Below, in pieces: positions 10,195-24,685 of a stretch of DNA of 64,000 bases. Location: assembly GCA_029582165.1 (NCBI GenBank), contig CM055892.1:2141347-2205346 (forward strand). Reading direction: 5' to 3'. The notes below the pieces were generated by a model. The model ran no database searches, was not told where the DNA came from, and saw only the letters and a program-made list of their open reading frames with translations. This DNA is from Portulaca oleracea (Eukaryota > Streptophyta > Magnoliopsida > Caryophyllales > Portulacaceae). Numbering within the stretch: the stretch's first letter is position 1; the number at the start of each line of letters is the position of its first letter. The translations under genes were made by a program, and so were the position numbers.

Positions 10195-12023
10195 TAAATA
10201 TCATTATATTATTATTGTGATCATCATTATCGTTATTGTTAGTATGATCATTATCATTAATAAAATAAAATCAATGTTATTATTGTTATTGATTATTATA
10301 TGTAAAATTTGTATTTTTATTATAATTAATAGTCTTTGGTAATGTTTGAAATGTTAATTTTTAATTGTTGCTAATGTTTTCGGGAAATAATCAATGTAGT
10401 ATGCTTATGTTCTTTTGCAAGTTAAGTTAAACTTATCTACCTACGTACTTTACGGTTCCATCCAGCAAAGAGCCTATCTAGGAACCTCTCTCTCTCTAGA
10501 GATGTAACTACGGTCTTCTAAATGCATCCCCCTTTCCTAACTCTAATTATCTCATTCGCCGTTTCACTTCCCCATCCCTTCTGCAAATCAAATCCTTTAG
10601 CCCTTTTTTTTGAGTTTTTCGATCCTTATGAATCTGATTGTTCTTCGATTTCTGCGGATACTTCCCAGATTATCAAGCATTCCCTCCCCTATTGGTTGCT
10701 AGTACTGAAGATCTTAGTCTATCTTATGATTATATGGCGTGATGGTTGGCTCTTGAGGATCCTTTTGAAGATATCGGTGAGACGATTCAGTTTTGATTCC
10801 TCTGCCAAACATCCTCGCCACGTGGACAACCGGGGTCACTGTTCCGAGGAATTTTCGTGGTGGCCTGCAAGCTGCTTCGCCTATTTTATTTGCCCTACTC
10901 TGCCTATGGTAAAGTACTCAGGTGTGTTCATTCCTAGTACCCCAAGGCGTTTAGATTTACATGCCCTTCGGATTCTGAGTGTTATTTGTCAGTTGTTATC
11001 CAATTTGCTTTTCTTTACCAATTGTCCATAGTTCATGATTCTAGAATTTATTTTTCTGTTGAATGTGATTTTTGGATCTTGAGTGTTGTCCTTAGTTTGG
11101 CGAATTTTAGGGTTGGAGTCTGGATGTGATTTCCCTGTGCTTACTGGCTTCTTTGCTTCCTGTTTTGGCTTAGACTTTAGTCTCTCATGTTGACGGGGCT
11201 TCAGTTGTTGTTGGTATTTTGGATGCTGTTTTGGTTCATTTTGGTCAGTGGCAGTTGTTATTTTCCATTTTCAGTATCTTGTTTATTTGTAATATACATT
11301 TCATTCCTCTTAAGTTTCCAATTTAATGAGGAGTTTAATGTATTTCCATCATCTTTTGTTGTTGTTCTCGAGTTTTTTTTATCTGTGACATGGCTTTATG
11401 TTTTTTGTTTTACTGTTGTCAGTTGGTCCCTTTCCATTATATTTGTCGTAAGTCTCTTTTCTACTCTTCTCATGGTTGGTTTGTAGTCTTGTTTTTTACT
11501 CTTTTTTTAATTATTTTGCATTCCTTTGTGTTTAGTCCCCTCTTCTCTCTTCTCTCTTCTCTTCTATGCTTCCTCCCACCCTGCTCTCTGTATATCAATC
11601 ATTTTTTTCACGTGTTCCTCTATCCACCTCTCTGCAAATTTTGGGCCTTTCGCCAAGCTGGGTTTATCGCCCAGCTCTCCTTATAGTATTAATGGGATTT
11701 CAGTGGATCATTGGCGAGTCTTTCTCATTACATCGTTCTTAAAGGATGGCGTTGCTACCGCTATTCACATAGCTTGGCAGCCGCCCCTCCTGCTTTGTTT
11801 GGTTCTGTTTTGGGATGACGTTGCCATTGGTATCGCAAGTTGGCAGCCATCCTTTCTATCCCTCCCCTGTCCCTCCCCCCCCCCCTTAAAGTCAATGATG
11901 ATCAGTTCTTCTTTGAGGATATCTGGTTGCCTTATCGCTCTCTGAGACCTTTGCCTCATCACGTTTTCTCATTAATCTCTACTATCCCCATCCTTTATCG
12001 GCTTCATCTCAATTCTCTTTGGT
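10195..12023 (+). repeat. Array unit 2 (1829 bp, outer type)
   Basis: 15-bp site reads caatgtagtatgctt. Shares CATCGTTCTTAAAGG and GGTATCGCAAGTTGG with unit 3. Confidence 0.9.
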
Positions 12024-13845
12024 TAATATCATTATATTATTATTGTGATCATCATTATCGTTATTGTTAGTATGATCATTAACATTAATAAAATAAAATC
12101 AATGTTATTGTTGTTACTGATTATTATATGTAAAATTTGTATTTTTATTATAATTAATAGTCTTTGGTAATGTTTGAAATGTTAATTTTTAATTATTGCT
12201 AATGTTTTCGGGAAATAATCAATGTGGTATGCTTATGTTCTTTTGCAAGTTAAGTTAAATTTACCTACCTACGTACTTTACGGTTCCATCCAGCAAAGAG
12301 CCTATCTAGGAACCTCTCTCTCTCTAGAGATGTAACTACGGTCTTCTAAATGCATCCCCCTTTCCTAACTCTAATTATCTCATTCGCCGTTTCACTTCCC
12401 CATCCCTTCTGCAAATCAAATCCTTTAGCCCTCTTTTTTGAGTTTTTCGATCCTTATGAATCTGATTGTTCTTCGATTTCTGCGGATACTTCCCAGATTA
12501 TCAAGCATGCGCTCCCCTATTGGTTGCTAGTACTGAAGATCTTAGTCTATCTTATGATTATATGGCGTGCTGGTTGGCTCTTGAGGATCCTTTTGAAGAT
12601 ATCGGTGAGACGATTCAGTTTTGATTCCTCTGCCAAACATCCTCGCCACGTGGACAACCGGTCATTTGTTAGGAATTTTCGTGGTGGCTGCAGTCGCTGC
12701 CTATTTTATTTGCCCTACTCTGCCTATGGTAAAGTACTCAGGTGTGTTCATTCCTAGTACCCCAAGGCGTTTAGATTTACATGCCCTTCGGATTCTGAGT
12801 GTTATTTGTCAGTTGTTATCTAATTTGCTTTTCTTTACCAATTGTCCATAGTTCATGATTCTAGAATTTATTTTTCTGTTGAATGTGATTTTTGGATCTT
12901 GAGTATTGTCCTTAGTTTGGCGAATTTTAGGGTTGGAGTCTGGATGTTATTTCCCTGTGCTTACTGGCTTCTTTGCTTCCTGTTTTGGCTTAGACTTTAG
13001 TCTCTCATGTTGACGGGTCTTCAGTTGTTGTTGGTATTTTGGATGCTGTTTTGGTTCATTTTGGTCAGTGGCAGTTGTTATTTTCCATTTTCAGTATCTT
13101 GTTTATTTGTAATATACATTTCATTCCTCATAAGTTTCCAATTTAATGAGGAGTTTAATGTATTTCCATCTTCTTTTGTTGTTGTTCTCGAGTTTTTTTT
13201 TATCTGTGACATGGCTTTATGTTTTTTGTTTTACTGTTGTCAGTTGGACCCTTTCCAATATCTTTGTCGTAAGTCTCTTTTCTACTCTTCTCATGGTTGG
13301 TTTGTAGTCTTGTTTTTTACTCTTTTTTTAATTATTTTGCATTCCTTTGTGTTTAGTCCCCTCTTCTCTCTTCTATCTTCTCTTCTGTGCTTCCCCCCAC
13401 CCTGCTCTCTGTATATCAATCATTTTTTTCACGTGTTCCTCTATCCACCTCTCTGCAAATTTTGGGCCTTTCGCCAAGCTGGGTTTATCGCCCAGCTGTC
13501 CTTATAGTATTAATGGGATTTCAGTGGATCATTGCCCAGTCTTTCTCATTACATCGTTCTTAAAGGATGGCGTTGCTACCGCTATTCACATAGCTTGGCA
13601 GCCGCCCCACCTGCTTTGTTTGGTTCTGTTTTGGGATGACGTTGCCATTGGTATCGCAAGTTGGCAGCCATCCTTTCTATCCCTCCCCTGTCCCTCCCCC
13701 CCCCCCCTTAAAGTCAATGATGATCAGTTCTTCTTTGAGGATATCTGGTTGCCTTATCGCTCTCTGAGACCTTTGCCTCATCATGTTTTCTCATTAATCT
13801 CTACTATCCCCATCCTTTATCGGCTTCATCTCAATTATCTGTGGT
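12024..13845 (+). repeat. Array unit 3 (1822 bp, outer type)
   Basis: G variant of the 15-bp site at 12220-12234. Carries small deletions at 12658-12700 at CCGG and CTG sites. Confidence 0.9.
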
Positions 13846-15651
13846 TAATATCATTATATTATTATTGTGATCATCATTATCGTTATTATTAGTATGATCA
13901 TTATCATTAATAAAATAATATCAATGTTATTGTTGTTGCTGATAATTATATATAAAATTTGTATTTTTATTATAATTATTAGTATTTGGTAATGTTTGAA
14001 ATGTTAATTTTTAATTATTGCTAATGTTTTCGGGAAATAATCAATGTCGTATGCTTATATTCTTTTGCAAGTTAAGTTAAATTTACCTACCTACTTTACG
14101 GTTCCATCTACCAAAGAGCCTATCTAGGAACCTTTCTCTCTAGAGATGTAACTACGGTCTTCCAAATGCATCCCCCTTTCCTAACTCTAATTATCTCATT
14201 CGCCGTTTCACTTCCCCATCTCTTCTGCAAAACAAATCCTTTAGCCCTCTTTTTTGAGTTTTTCGATCCTTATGAATCTGATTGTTCTTCGATTTCTGCG
14301 GATACTTCCCATATTATCAAGCATGCGCTCCCCTATTTGGTTGCTAGTTCTGAAGATCTTACTCTATCTTATGATTATATGGCTTGCTGGTTGGCTCTTG
14401 AGGATCCTTTTGAAGATATCGGTGAGACGATTCGGTTTTGATTCCTCTGCCAAACATCCTCGCCACGTGGACAACCGGGGTCACTGTTCCGAGGAATTTT
14501 CGGTGTGGCCTACAAGCTGCTTCGCCTATTTTAATTGCCCTACTCTGCCTATGGTAAAGTACTCAGGTGTATTCATTCCTAGTACCCCAAGGCGTTTAGA
14601 TTTACATGCCCTTCGGATTCTGAGTGTTATTTGTCAGTTGTTATCCAATTTGCTTTTCTTTACCAATCGTCCATAGTTGATGATTCTAGAATTTATTTTT
14701 CTGTTGAATGTGATTTTTGGATCTTGAGTGTTGTCCTTGGTTTGGCGAATTGTAGGGTTGGAGTCTGGATGTTATTTCCCTGTGCTTACTGGCTTCATTG
14801 CTTCCTGTTTTGGCTTAGACTTTAGTCTCTCATGTTGACGGGTCTTCAGTTGTTGTTGGTATTTTGGATGCTGTTTTGGTTCATTTTGGTCAATGGCAGT
14901 TGTTATTTTCAATTTCTAGTGTCTTGTTTATTTGTAATATACATTTCATTCCTCTTAAGTTTCCAATTTAATGAGGAGTTTAATGTATTTCCATCTTCTT
15001 TTGTTGTTGTTCTCGAGTTTTTTTTATCTGTGATATGACTTTATGTTTTTTGTTTTACTCTTGTCAGTTGGTCCCTTTCCAATATATTTGTCGTAAGTCT
15101 CTTTTCTACTCGTCTCTTGGTTGGTTTTTAGTCTTGGTTTTTACTCTTTTTTTAATTATTTTGCATTCCTTTGTGTTTAGTCCCCTCTTCTCTCTTCTTT
15201 TCTGTGCTTCCCCCCACCCTGCTCTCAGTATATCAATCATTTTTTTCACGTGTTCCTCTTTCCACCTCTCTACAAATTTTGGGCCTTTCACCCAGCTGGG
15301 TTTATTGCCCAGCTGTCCTTATAGTATTAATGGGATTTCAGTGGATCATTGGCCAGTCTTTCTCATTACATCTTTCTTAAAGGATGGCGTTGCTACCGCT
15401 ATTCACATAGTTTGGCAGCCGCCTCACTCCTTTGTATGGTTACATTTTGGGATGACGTTGCCATTTCTATCGCAATTTGGCGCCATCCTTTCTATCCTCC
15501 CTGTCCCTCCCCCTTAAGGTCAATGATGATCAGTTCCTCTTTGAGGATATCTTGTTGCCTTATTGGTCTCTGAGACCTTTGCCTCATCATGTTTTCTCAT
15601 TAATCTCTACTATCCCCATCCTTTATCGGCTTCATCTCAATTATCTATGGT
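13846..15651 (+). repeat. Array unit 4 (1806 bp, first inner-type unit)
   Basis: C variant of the 15-bp site. Lacks CGTA in the ACCTACCTACGTACTTT block near 14090. First unit with inner-type GGCTTGCTGG, GGTCAATGG and CATTTCTATCG. Confidence 0.9.
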
Positions 15652-17460
15652 TAATATCATTATATTATTATTGTGATCATCATTATCGTTATTATTAGTA
15701 TGATCATTATCATTAATAAAATAATATCAATGTTATTGTTGTTGCTGATAATTATATATAAAATTTGTATTTTTATTATGATTATTAGTATTTGGTAATG
15801 TTTGAAATGTTAATTTTTAATTATTGCTAATGTTTTCGGGAAATAATCAATGTCGTATGCTTATGTTCTTTTGTAAGTTAAGTTAAATTTACCTACCTAC
15901 GTACTTTACGGTTCCATCTACCAAAGAGCCTATCTAGGAACCTTTCTCTCTAGAGATGTAACTACGGTCTTCCAAATGCATCCCCCTTTCCTAACTCTAA
16001 TTATCTCATTCGCCGTTTCACTTCCCCATCTCCTCTACAAAACAAATCCTTTAGCCCTCTTTTTTGAGTTTTTCGATCCTTATGAATCTGATTGTTCTTC
16101 GATTTCTGCGGATACTTCCCATATTATCAAGCATGCGCTCCCCTATTTGGTTGCTAGTTCTGAAGATCTTACTCTATCTTATGATTATATGGCTTGCTGG
16201 TTGGCTCTTGAGGATCCTTTTGAAGATATCGGTGAGACAATTCGGTTTTGATTCCTCTACCAAACATCCTCGCCACGTGGACAACCGGGGTCACTGTTCC
16301 GAGGAATTTTCGGTGTGGCCTACAAGCTGCTTCGCCTATTTTATTTGCCCTACTCTGCCTATGGTAAAGTACTCAGGTGTATTCATTCCTAGTACCCCAA
16401 GGCGTTTAGATTTACATGCCCTTCGGATTCTGAGTGTTATTTGTCATTTGTTATCCAATTTGCTTTTCTTTACCAATCGTCCAAAGTTGATGATTCTAGA
16501 ATTTATTTTTCTGTTGAATGTGATTTTTTGATCTTGAGTGTTGTCCTTGGTTTGGCGAATTGTAGGGTTGGAGTCTGGATGTTATTTCCCTGTGCTTACT
16601 GGCTTCTTTGCTTCCTGTTTTGGCTTAGACTTTAGTTTCTCATGTTGACGGGTCTTCAGTTGTTGTTGGTATTTTGGATGCTGTTTTGGTTCATTTTGGT
16701 CAATGGCAGTTGTTATTTTCAATTTCTAGTGTCTTGTTTATTTGTAATATACATTTCATTCCTCTTAAGTTTCCAATTTAATGATGATTTTAATTTATTA
16801 CCAGCTTATATTGTTGTTGTTCTCGAGTTTTTTTTAACTTATATATGAATTTATGTTTTTAGTTTTACTCTTGTCAGTTGGTCCCTTTCCAATATATTTG
16901 TCGTAAGTCTCTTTTCTACTCGTCTCTTGGTTGGTTTTTAGTCTTGGTTTGTACTCTTTTTTTAATTATTTTGCATTCCTTTGTGTTTAGTCCCCTCTTC
17001 TCTCTTCTTTTCTGTGCTTCCCCCCACCCTGCTCTCAGTATATCAATCATTTTTTTCACGTGTTCCTCTTTCCACCTCTCTACAATTTTTGGGCCTTTCA
17101 CCCAGCTGGGTGTATTGCCCATTGTCATATAGTATTAATGGGATTTGATGGATCATTGGCGTCTTTCTCATTACATCTTTCTTAAAGGATGGCGTTGCTC
17201 CGCTATTCACATAGTTTGCGTAGCCCCTCCTGCTTTGTATGGTTCTGTTTTGGGATGACGTTGCCATTTCTATCGCAATTTGGCAGCCATCCTTTCTATC
17301 CCTCCCCTGTCCCCCCCCCCCCTTAAAGTCAATGATGATCAGTTCTTCTTTGAGGATATCTGGTTGCCTTATCGGTCTCTGAGACCTTTGCCTCATCATG
17401 TTTTCTCATTAATCTCTACTATCCCCATCCTTTATCGGCTTCATCTCAATTATCTATGGT
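15652..17460 (+). repeat. Array unit 5 (1809 bp)
   Basis: Inner type. A diverged patch at about 16784-16870 is unlike any other unit. A cluster of 1-3 base deletions lies at 17110-17230. Confidence 0.9.
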
Positions 17461-19271
17461 TAATATCATTATATTATTATTGTGATCATCATTATCGTTA
17501 TTATTAGTATGATCATTATCATTAATAAAATAATATCAATGTTATTGTTGTTGCTGATAATTATATATAAAATTTGTATTTTTATTATAATTATTAGTAT
17601 TTGGTAATGTTTGAAATGTTAATTTTTAATTATTGCTAATGTTTTCGGGAAATAATCAATGTCGTATGCTTATGTTCTTTTGCAAGTTAAGTTAAATTTA
17701 CCTACTTACGTACTTTACGGTTCCATCTACCAAAGAGCCTATCTAGGAACCTCTCTCTCTAGAGATGTAACTACGGTCTTCCAAATGCATCCCCCTTTCC
17801 TAACTCTAATTATCTCATTCGCCGTTTCACTTCCCCATCCCTTCCAAATCAAATCCTTTAGCCCTCTTTTTTGAGTTTTTCGATCCTTATGAATCTGATT
17901 GTTCTTCGATTTCTGCGGATACTTCCCATATTATCAAGCATGTGCTCCCCTATTTGGTTGCTAGTTCTGAAGATCTTACTCTATCTTATGATTATATGGC
18001 TTGCTGGTTGGCTCTTGAGGATCCTTTTGAAGATATCGGTGAGACGATTCGGTTTTGATTCCTCTGCCAAACATCCTCGCCACGTGGACAACCGGTCACT
18101 GTTAGGAATTTTTGATTGTGGCCTACAAGCTGCTTCGCCTATTTTATTTGCCCTACTCTGCCTATGGTAAAGTACTCAGGTGTATTCATTCCTAGTACCC
18201 CAAGGCGTTTAGATTTACATGCCCTTCAGATTGTGAGTGTTATTTGTCAGTTGTTATCCAATTTGCTTTTCTTTACCAATCGTCCATTATTGATGATTCT
18301 AGAATTTATTTTTCTGTTGAATGTGATTTTTGGATCTTGAGTGTTGTCCTTGGTTTGGCGAATTGTAGGGTTGGACTCTGGATGTTATTTCCCTGTGCTT
18401 AGTGGCTTCTTTGCTTCCTGTTTTGGCTTAGACTTTAGTTTCTCATGTTGACGGGTCTTCAGTTGTTGTTGGTATTTTGGATGCTGTTTTGGTTCATTTT
18501 GGTCAATGGCAGTTGTTATTTTCAATTTCTAGTGTCTTGTTTATTTGTAATATACATTTCATTCCTCTTAAGTTTCCAATTTAATGAGGAGTTTAATGTA
18601 TTTCCATCTTCTTTTGTTGTTGTTCTCGAGTTTTTTTTATCTGTGATATGACTTTATGTTTTTTGTTTTACTCTTGTCAGTTGGTCCCTTTCCAATATAT
18701 TTGTCGTAAGTCTCTTTTCTACTCGTCTCTTGGTTGGTTTTTAGTCTTGGTTTGTACTCTTTTTTTAATTATTTTGCATTCCTTTGTGTTTAGTCCCCTC
18801 TTCTCTCTTCTTTTCTGTGCTTCCCCCCACCCTGCTCTCAGTATATCAATCATTTTTTTCACGTGTTCCTCTTTCCACCTCTCTACAAATTTTGGGCCTT
18901 TCACCCAGCTGGGTTTATTGCCCAGCTGTCCTTATAGTATTAATGGGATTTCAGTGGATCATTGGCCAGTCTTTCTCATTACATCTTTCTTAAAGGATGG
19001 CGTTGCTACCGCTATTCACATAGTTTGCGCCGCCCCTCACCTTTGTATGGTTACATTTTGGGATGACGTTGCCATTTCTATCGCAATTTGGCAGCCATCC
19101 TTTCTATCCCTCCCCTGTCCCTCCCCCCCCCCCTTAAGGTCAATGATGATCAGTTCCTCTTTGAGGATATCTTGTTGCCTTATCGGTCTCTGAGACCTTT
19201 GCCTCATCATGTTTTCTCATTAATCTCTACTATCCCCATCCTTTATCGGCTTCATCTCAATTATCTATGGT
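17461..19271 (+). repeat. Array unit 6 (1811 bp)
   Basis: Inner type, with CATGTGCTCCCC near 17938, a variant shared with units 13 and 16. Small deletions at 17841 and 18093-18115. Confidence 0.9.
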
Positions 19272-21077
19272 TAATATCATTATATTATTATTGTGATCAT
19301 CATTATCGTTATTATTAGTATGATCATTATCATTAATAAAATAATATCAATGTTATTGTTGTTGCTGATAATTATATATAAAATTTGTATTTTTATTATG
19401 ATTATTAGTATTTGGTAATGTTTGAAATGTTAATTTTTAATTATTACTAATGTTTTCGGGAAATAATCAATGTCGTATGCTTATGTTCTTTTGCAAGTTA
19501 AGTTAAATTTACCTACCTACGTACTTTACGGTTCCATCTACCAAAGAGCCTATCTAGGAACCTTTCTCTCTAGAGATGTAACTACGGTCTTCCAAATGCA
19601 TCCCCCTTTCCTAACTCTAATTATCTCATTCGCCGTTTCACTTCCCCATCTCTTCTACAAAACAAATCCTTTAGCCCTCTTTTTTGAGTTTTTCGATCCT
19701 TATGAATCTGATTGTTCTTCGATTTCTGCGGATACTTCCCATATTATCAAGCATGCGCTCCCCTATTTGGTTGCTAGTTCTGAAGATCTTACTCTATCTT
19801 ATGATTATATGGCTTGCTGGTTGGCTCTTGAGGATCCTTTTGAAGATATCGGTGAGACGATTCGGTTTTGATTCCTCTGCCAAACATCCTCGCCACGTGG
19901 ACAACCGGGGTCACTGTTCCGAGGAATTTTCGGTGTGGCCTACAAGCTGCTTCGCCTATTTTATTTGCCCTACTCTGCCTATGGTAAAGTACTCAGGTGT
20001 ATTCATTCCTAGTACCCCAAGGCATTTAGATTTACATGCCCTTCGGATTCTGAGTGTTATTTGTCATTTGTTATCCAATTTGCTTTTCTTTACCAATCGT
20101 CCAAAGTTGATGATTCTAGAATTTATTTTTCTGTTGAATGTGATTTTTGGATCTTGAGTGTTGACCTTGGTTTGGCGAATTGTAGGGTTGGAGTCTGGAT
20201 GTTATTTCCCTGTGCTTACTGGCTTCTTTGCTTCCTGTTTTGGCTTAGACTGTAGTTTCTCATGTTGACGGGTCTTCAGTTGTTGTTGGTATTTTGGATG
20301 CTGTTTTGGTTCATTTTGGTCAATGGCAGTTGTTATTTTCAATTTCTAGTGTCTTTTTTATTTGTAATATACATTTCATTCCTCTTAAGTTTCCAATTTA
20401 ATGAGGAGTTTAATGTATTTCCATCTTCTTTTGTTGTTGTTCTCGAGTTTTTTTTATCTGTGATATGACTTTTTGTTTTTTGTTTTACTCTTGTCAGTTG
20501 GTCCCTTTCCAATATATTTGTCGTAAGTCTCTTTTCTACTCGTCTCTTGGTTGGTTTTTAGTCTTGGTTTTTACTCTTTTTTTAATTATTTTGCATTCCT
20601 TTGTGTTTAGTCCTCTTCTCTCTTCTTTCTGTGCTTCCCCACCGCTCTCGATATCAATCATTTTTTCACGTGTTCCTCTTTCCACCTCTCTGCAAATTTT
20701 GGGCCTTTCACCCGGTGGGTTTATTGCCCAATTGTCATATAGTATTAATGGGATTTGAGTGGATCATTGGCGTCTTTCTCATTACATCTTTCTTAAAGGA
20801 TGGCGTTGCTACCGCTATTCACATAGTTTGGCAGCCGCCCCTCCTGCTTTGTATGGTTCTGTTTTGGGATGACGTTGCCATTTCTATCGCAATTTGGCAG
20901 CCATCCTTTCTATCCCTCCCCTGTCCCTCCCCCCCCCCCCTTAAAGTCAATGATGATCAGTTCTTCTTTGAAGATATCCGTTGCCATATCGGTCTCTGAG
21001 ACCTTTGCCTCATCATGTTTTCTCATTAATCTCTACTATCCCCATCCTTTATCGGCTTCATCTCAATTATCTATGGT
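19272..21077 (+). repeat. Array unit 7 (1806 bp)
   Basis: Inner type. Deletion cluster at 20610-20770 and again near 20980. Confidence 0.9.
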
Positions 21078-22905
21078 TAATAACATTATATTATTATTGT
21101 GATCATCATTATCGTTATTATTAGTATGATCATTATCATTAATAAAATAATATCAATGTTATTGTTGTTGCTGATAATTATATATAAAATTTGTATTTTT
21201 ATTATAATTATTAGTATTTGGTAATGTTTGAAATGTTAATTTTTAATTATTGCTAATGTTTTCGGGAAATAATCAATGTCGTATGCTTATGTTCTTTTGC
21301 AAGTTAAGTTAAATTTACCTACCTACGTACTTTACGGTTCCATCTACCAATGAGCCTATCTAGGAACCTCTCTCTCTAGAGATGTAACTACGGTCTTCCA
21401 AATGCATCCCCCTTTCCTAACTCTAATTATCTCATTCGCCGTTTCACTTCCCCATCCCTTCTGCAAATCAAATCCTTTAGCCCTCTTTTTTGAGTTTTTC
21501 GATCCTTATGAATCTGATTAATCTTCGATTTCTGCGGATACTTCCCATATTATCAAGCATGCGCTCCCCTATTTGGTTGCTAGTTCTGAAGATCTTACTC
21601 TATCTTATGATTATATGGCTTGCTGGTTGGCTCTTGAGGATCCTTTTGAAGATATCGGTGAGACGATTCGGTTTTGATTCCTCTGCCAAACATCCTCGCC
21701 ACGTGGACAACCGGGGTCACTGTTCCGACGAATTTTCGGTGTGGCCTACAAGCTGCTTCGCCTATTTTATTTGCCCTACTCTGCCTATGGTAAAGTACTC
21801 AGGTGTATCCATTCCTAGTACCCCAAGGCGTTTAGATTTACATGCCCTTCGGATTGTGAGTGTTATTTGTCAGTTGTTATCCAATTTGCTTTTCTTTACC
21901 AATCGTATATTGTTGATGATTCTAGAATTTATTTTTCTGTTGAATGTGATTTTTGGATCTTGAGTGTTGTCCTTGGTTTGGCGAATTGTAGGGTTGGACT
22001 CTGGATGTTATTTCCCTGTGCTTACTGGCTTCTTTGCTTCCTGTTTTGGCTTAGACTTTAGTCTCTCATGTTGACGGGTCTTCAGTTGTTGTTGGTATTT
22101 TGGATGCTGTTTTGGTTCATTTTGGTCAATGGCAGTTGTTATTTTAGTTGTTATTTTAATTTTCTAGTGTCTTGTTTATTTGTAATATACATTTCATTCC
22201 TCTTAAGTTTCCAATTTAATGAGGAGTTTAATGTATTTCCATCTTCTTTTGTTGTTGTTCTCGAGTTTTTTTTATCTGTGATATGACTTTATGTTTTTTG
22301 TTTTACTCTTGTCAGTTGGTCCCTTTCCAATATATTTGTCGTAAGTCTCTTTTCTATTCGTCTCTTGGTTGGTTTTTAGTCTTGGTTTTTACTCTTTTTT
22401 TAATTATTTTGCATTCCTTTGTGTTAAGTCCCATCTTCTCTCTTCTTTTCTGTGCTTCCCCCCACCCTGCTCTCAGTATATCAATCATTTTTTTCACGTG
22501 TTCCTCTTTCCACCTCTCTACAAATTTTGGGCCTTTCACCCAGCTGGGTTTATTGCCCAGCTGTCCTTATAGTATTAATGGGATTTCAGTGGATCATTGG
22601 CCAGTCTTTCTCATTACATCTTTCTTAAAGGATGGCGTTGCTACCGCTATTCACATAGTTTGGCAGCCGCCCCTCCTGCTTTGTATGGTTCTGTTTTGGG
22701 ATGACGTTGCCATTTCTATCGCAATTTGGCAGCCATCCTTTCTATCCCTCCCCTGTCCCTCCTCCCCTTAAGGTCAATGATGATCGGTTCCTTATTGAGG
22801 ATATCTTGTTGCCTTATCGGTCTCTGAGACCTTTGCCTCATCATGTTTTCTCATTAATCTCTACTATCCCCATCCTTTATCGGCTTCATCTCAATTATCT
22901 ATGGT
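21078..22905 (+). repeat. Array unit 8 (1828 bp)
   Basis: Inner type with a private 12-bp duplication of a TTGTTATTTTAG-like block near 22140. Confidence 0.9.
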
Positions 22906-24685
22906 TAATATCATTATATTATTATTGTGATCATCATTATCGTTATTATTAGTATGATCATTATCATTAATAAAATAATATCAATGTTATTGTTGTTGCT
23001 GATAATTATATATAAAATTTGTATTTTTATTATGATTATTAGTATTTGGTAATGTTTGAAATGTTAATTTTTAATTATTATTAATGTTTTCGGGAAATAA
23101 TCAATGTCGTATGCTTATGTTCTTTTGCAAGTTAAGTTAAATTTACCTACCTACGTACTTTACGGTTCCATCTACCAAAGAGCCTATCTAGGAACCTTTC
23201 TCTCTAGAGATGTAACTACGGTCTTCCAAATGCATCCCCCTTTCCTAACTCTAATTATCTCATTCGCCGTTTCACTTCCCCATCTCTTCTGCAAAACAAA
23301 TCCTTTAGCCCTCTTTTTTGAGTTTTTCGATCCTTATGAATCTGATTGTTCTTCGATTTCTGCGGATACTTCCCATATTATCAAGCATGCGCTCCCCTAT
23401 TTGGTTGCTAGTTCTGAAGATCTTACTCTATCTTATGATTATATGGCTTGCTGGTTGGCTCTTGAGGATCCTTTTGAAGATATCGGTGAGACGATTCGGT
23501 TTTGATTCCTCTGCTAAACATCCTCGCCACGTGGACAACCGGTCACTTTATTAGGAATTTTCGGTGTGGCCTACAATTAGGCATGCCTATTTTATTTGCC
23601 CTACTCGCCTATGGTAAAGTACTCAGTGTGTTCATTCCTAGTACCCAAGGCGTTTAGATTTACATGCCCTTGGATTACGAGTGTTATTTGTCGGTTGTTA
23701 TCCAATTTGCTTTTCTTTACCAATCGTCCATTGTTGATGATTCTAGAATTTATTTTCTGTTGAATGTGATTTTTGGATCTTATTTGTTGTCCTTGGTTTG
23801 GCGAATTGTAGGGTTGAGTCCGGATGTTATTTCCACAGTACTTCACTGGCTTCTTTGCTTCCTGTTTGGCTTAGACTTTAGTCTCTCATGTTGTGGTCTT
23901 GATTGTTGTTGGTATTTTGGATCTTGTTTTGGTTCATTTTGGTCAGCGGTTGTTATTTTCAATTTCTAGTGTCTTGTTTATTTGTAATATACATTTCATT
24001 CCTCTTAAGTTTCCAATTTAATGAGGAGTTTAATGTATTTCCATCTTCTTTTGTTGTTGTTCTCGAGTTTTTTTATACGTGATATGACATTATGTTTTTG
24101 TTTTACTCTTGTCATTGGTCCCTTTCCAATATATTTGTCGTAAGTCTCTTTTCTACTCGTCTCTTGGTTGGTTTTTAGTCTTGGTTTTACTCTTTTTTAA
24201 TTATTTTGCATTCCTTTGTGTTTAGTCCCTCTTTTCTCTTCTTTTACGTGCTTCCCCACCACTCTCTCGATTATATCAATCATTTTTTCACTTGTTCCTC
24301 TTTCCACCTCTCTACAAATTTTGGGCCTTTCACCCACTGGGTTTATTGCCCACTGTCATATAGTATTAATGGGATTTGATGGATCATTGGCGATCTTTCT
24401 CATTACATCTTTCTTAAAGGATGGCGTTACTCGCTATTCACATAGTTTGGCGACCGCCTCACCTTTGTATGGTTACATTTTGGGATGACGTTGCCATTTC
24501 TATCGCAATTTGGCGTCATCCTTTCTATCCCTCCCCTGTCCCTCCCCTTAAGGTCAATGATGATCGGTTCCTCTTTGAGGATATCTTGTTGCCTTATCGG
24601 TCTCTGAGACCTTTGCCTCATCATGTTTTCTCATTAATCTCTACTATCCCCATCCTTTATCGGCTTCATCTCAATTATCTATGGT
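22906..24685 (+). repeat. Array unit 9 (1780 bp, most eroded)
   Basis: Dozens of 1-3 base deletions and swaps across 23540-24550, mostly at CAG, CTG and CCG words and homopolymers. The first third of the unit is clean. Confidence 0.9.
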
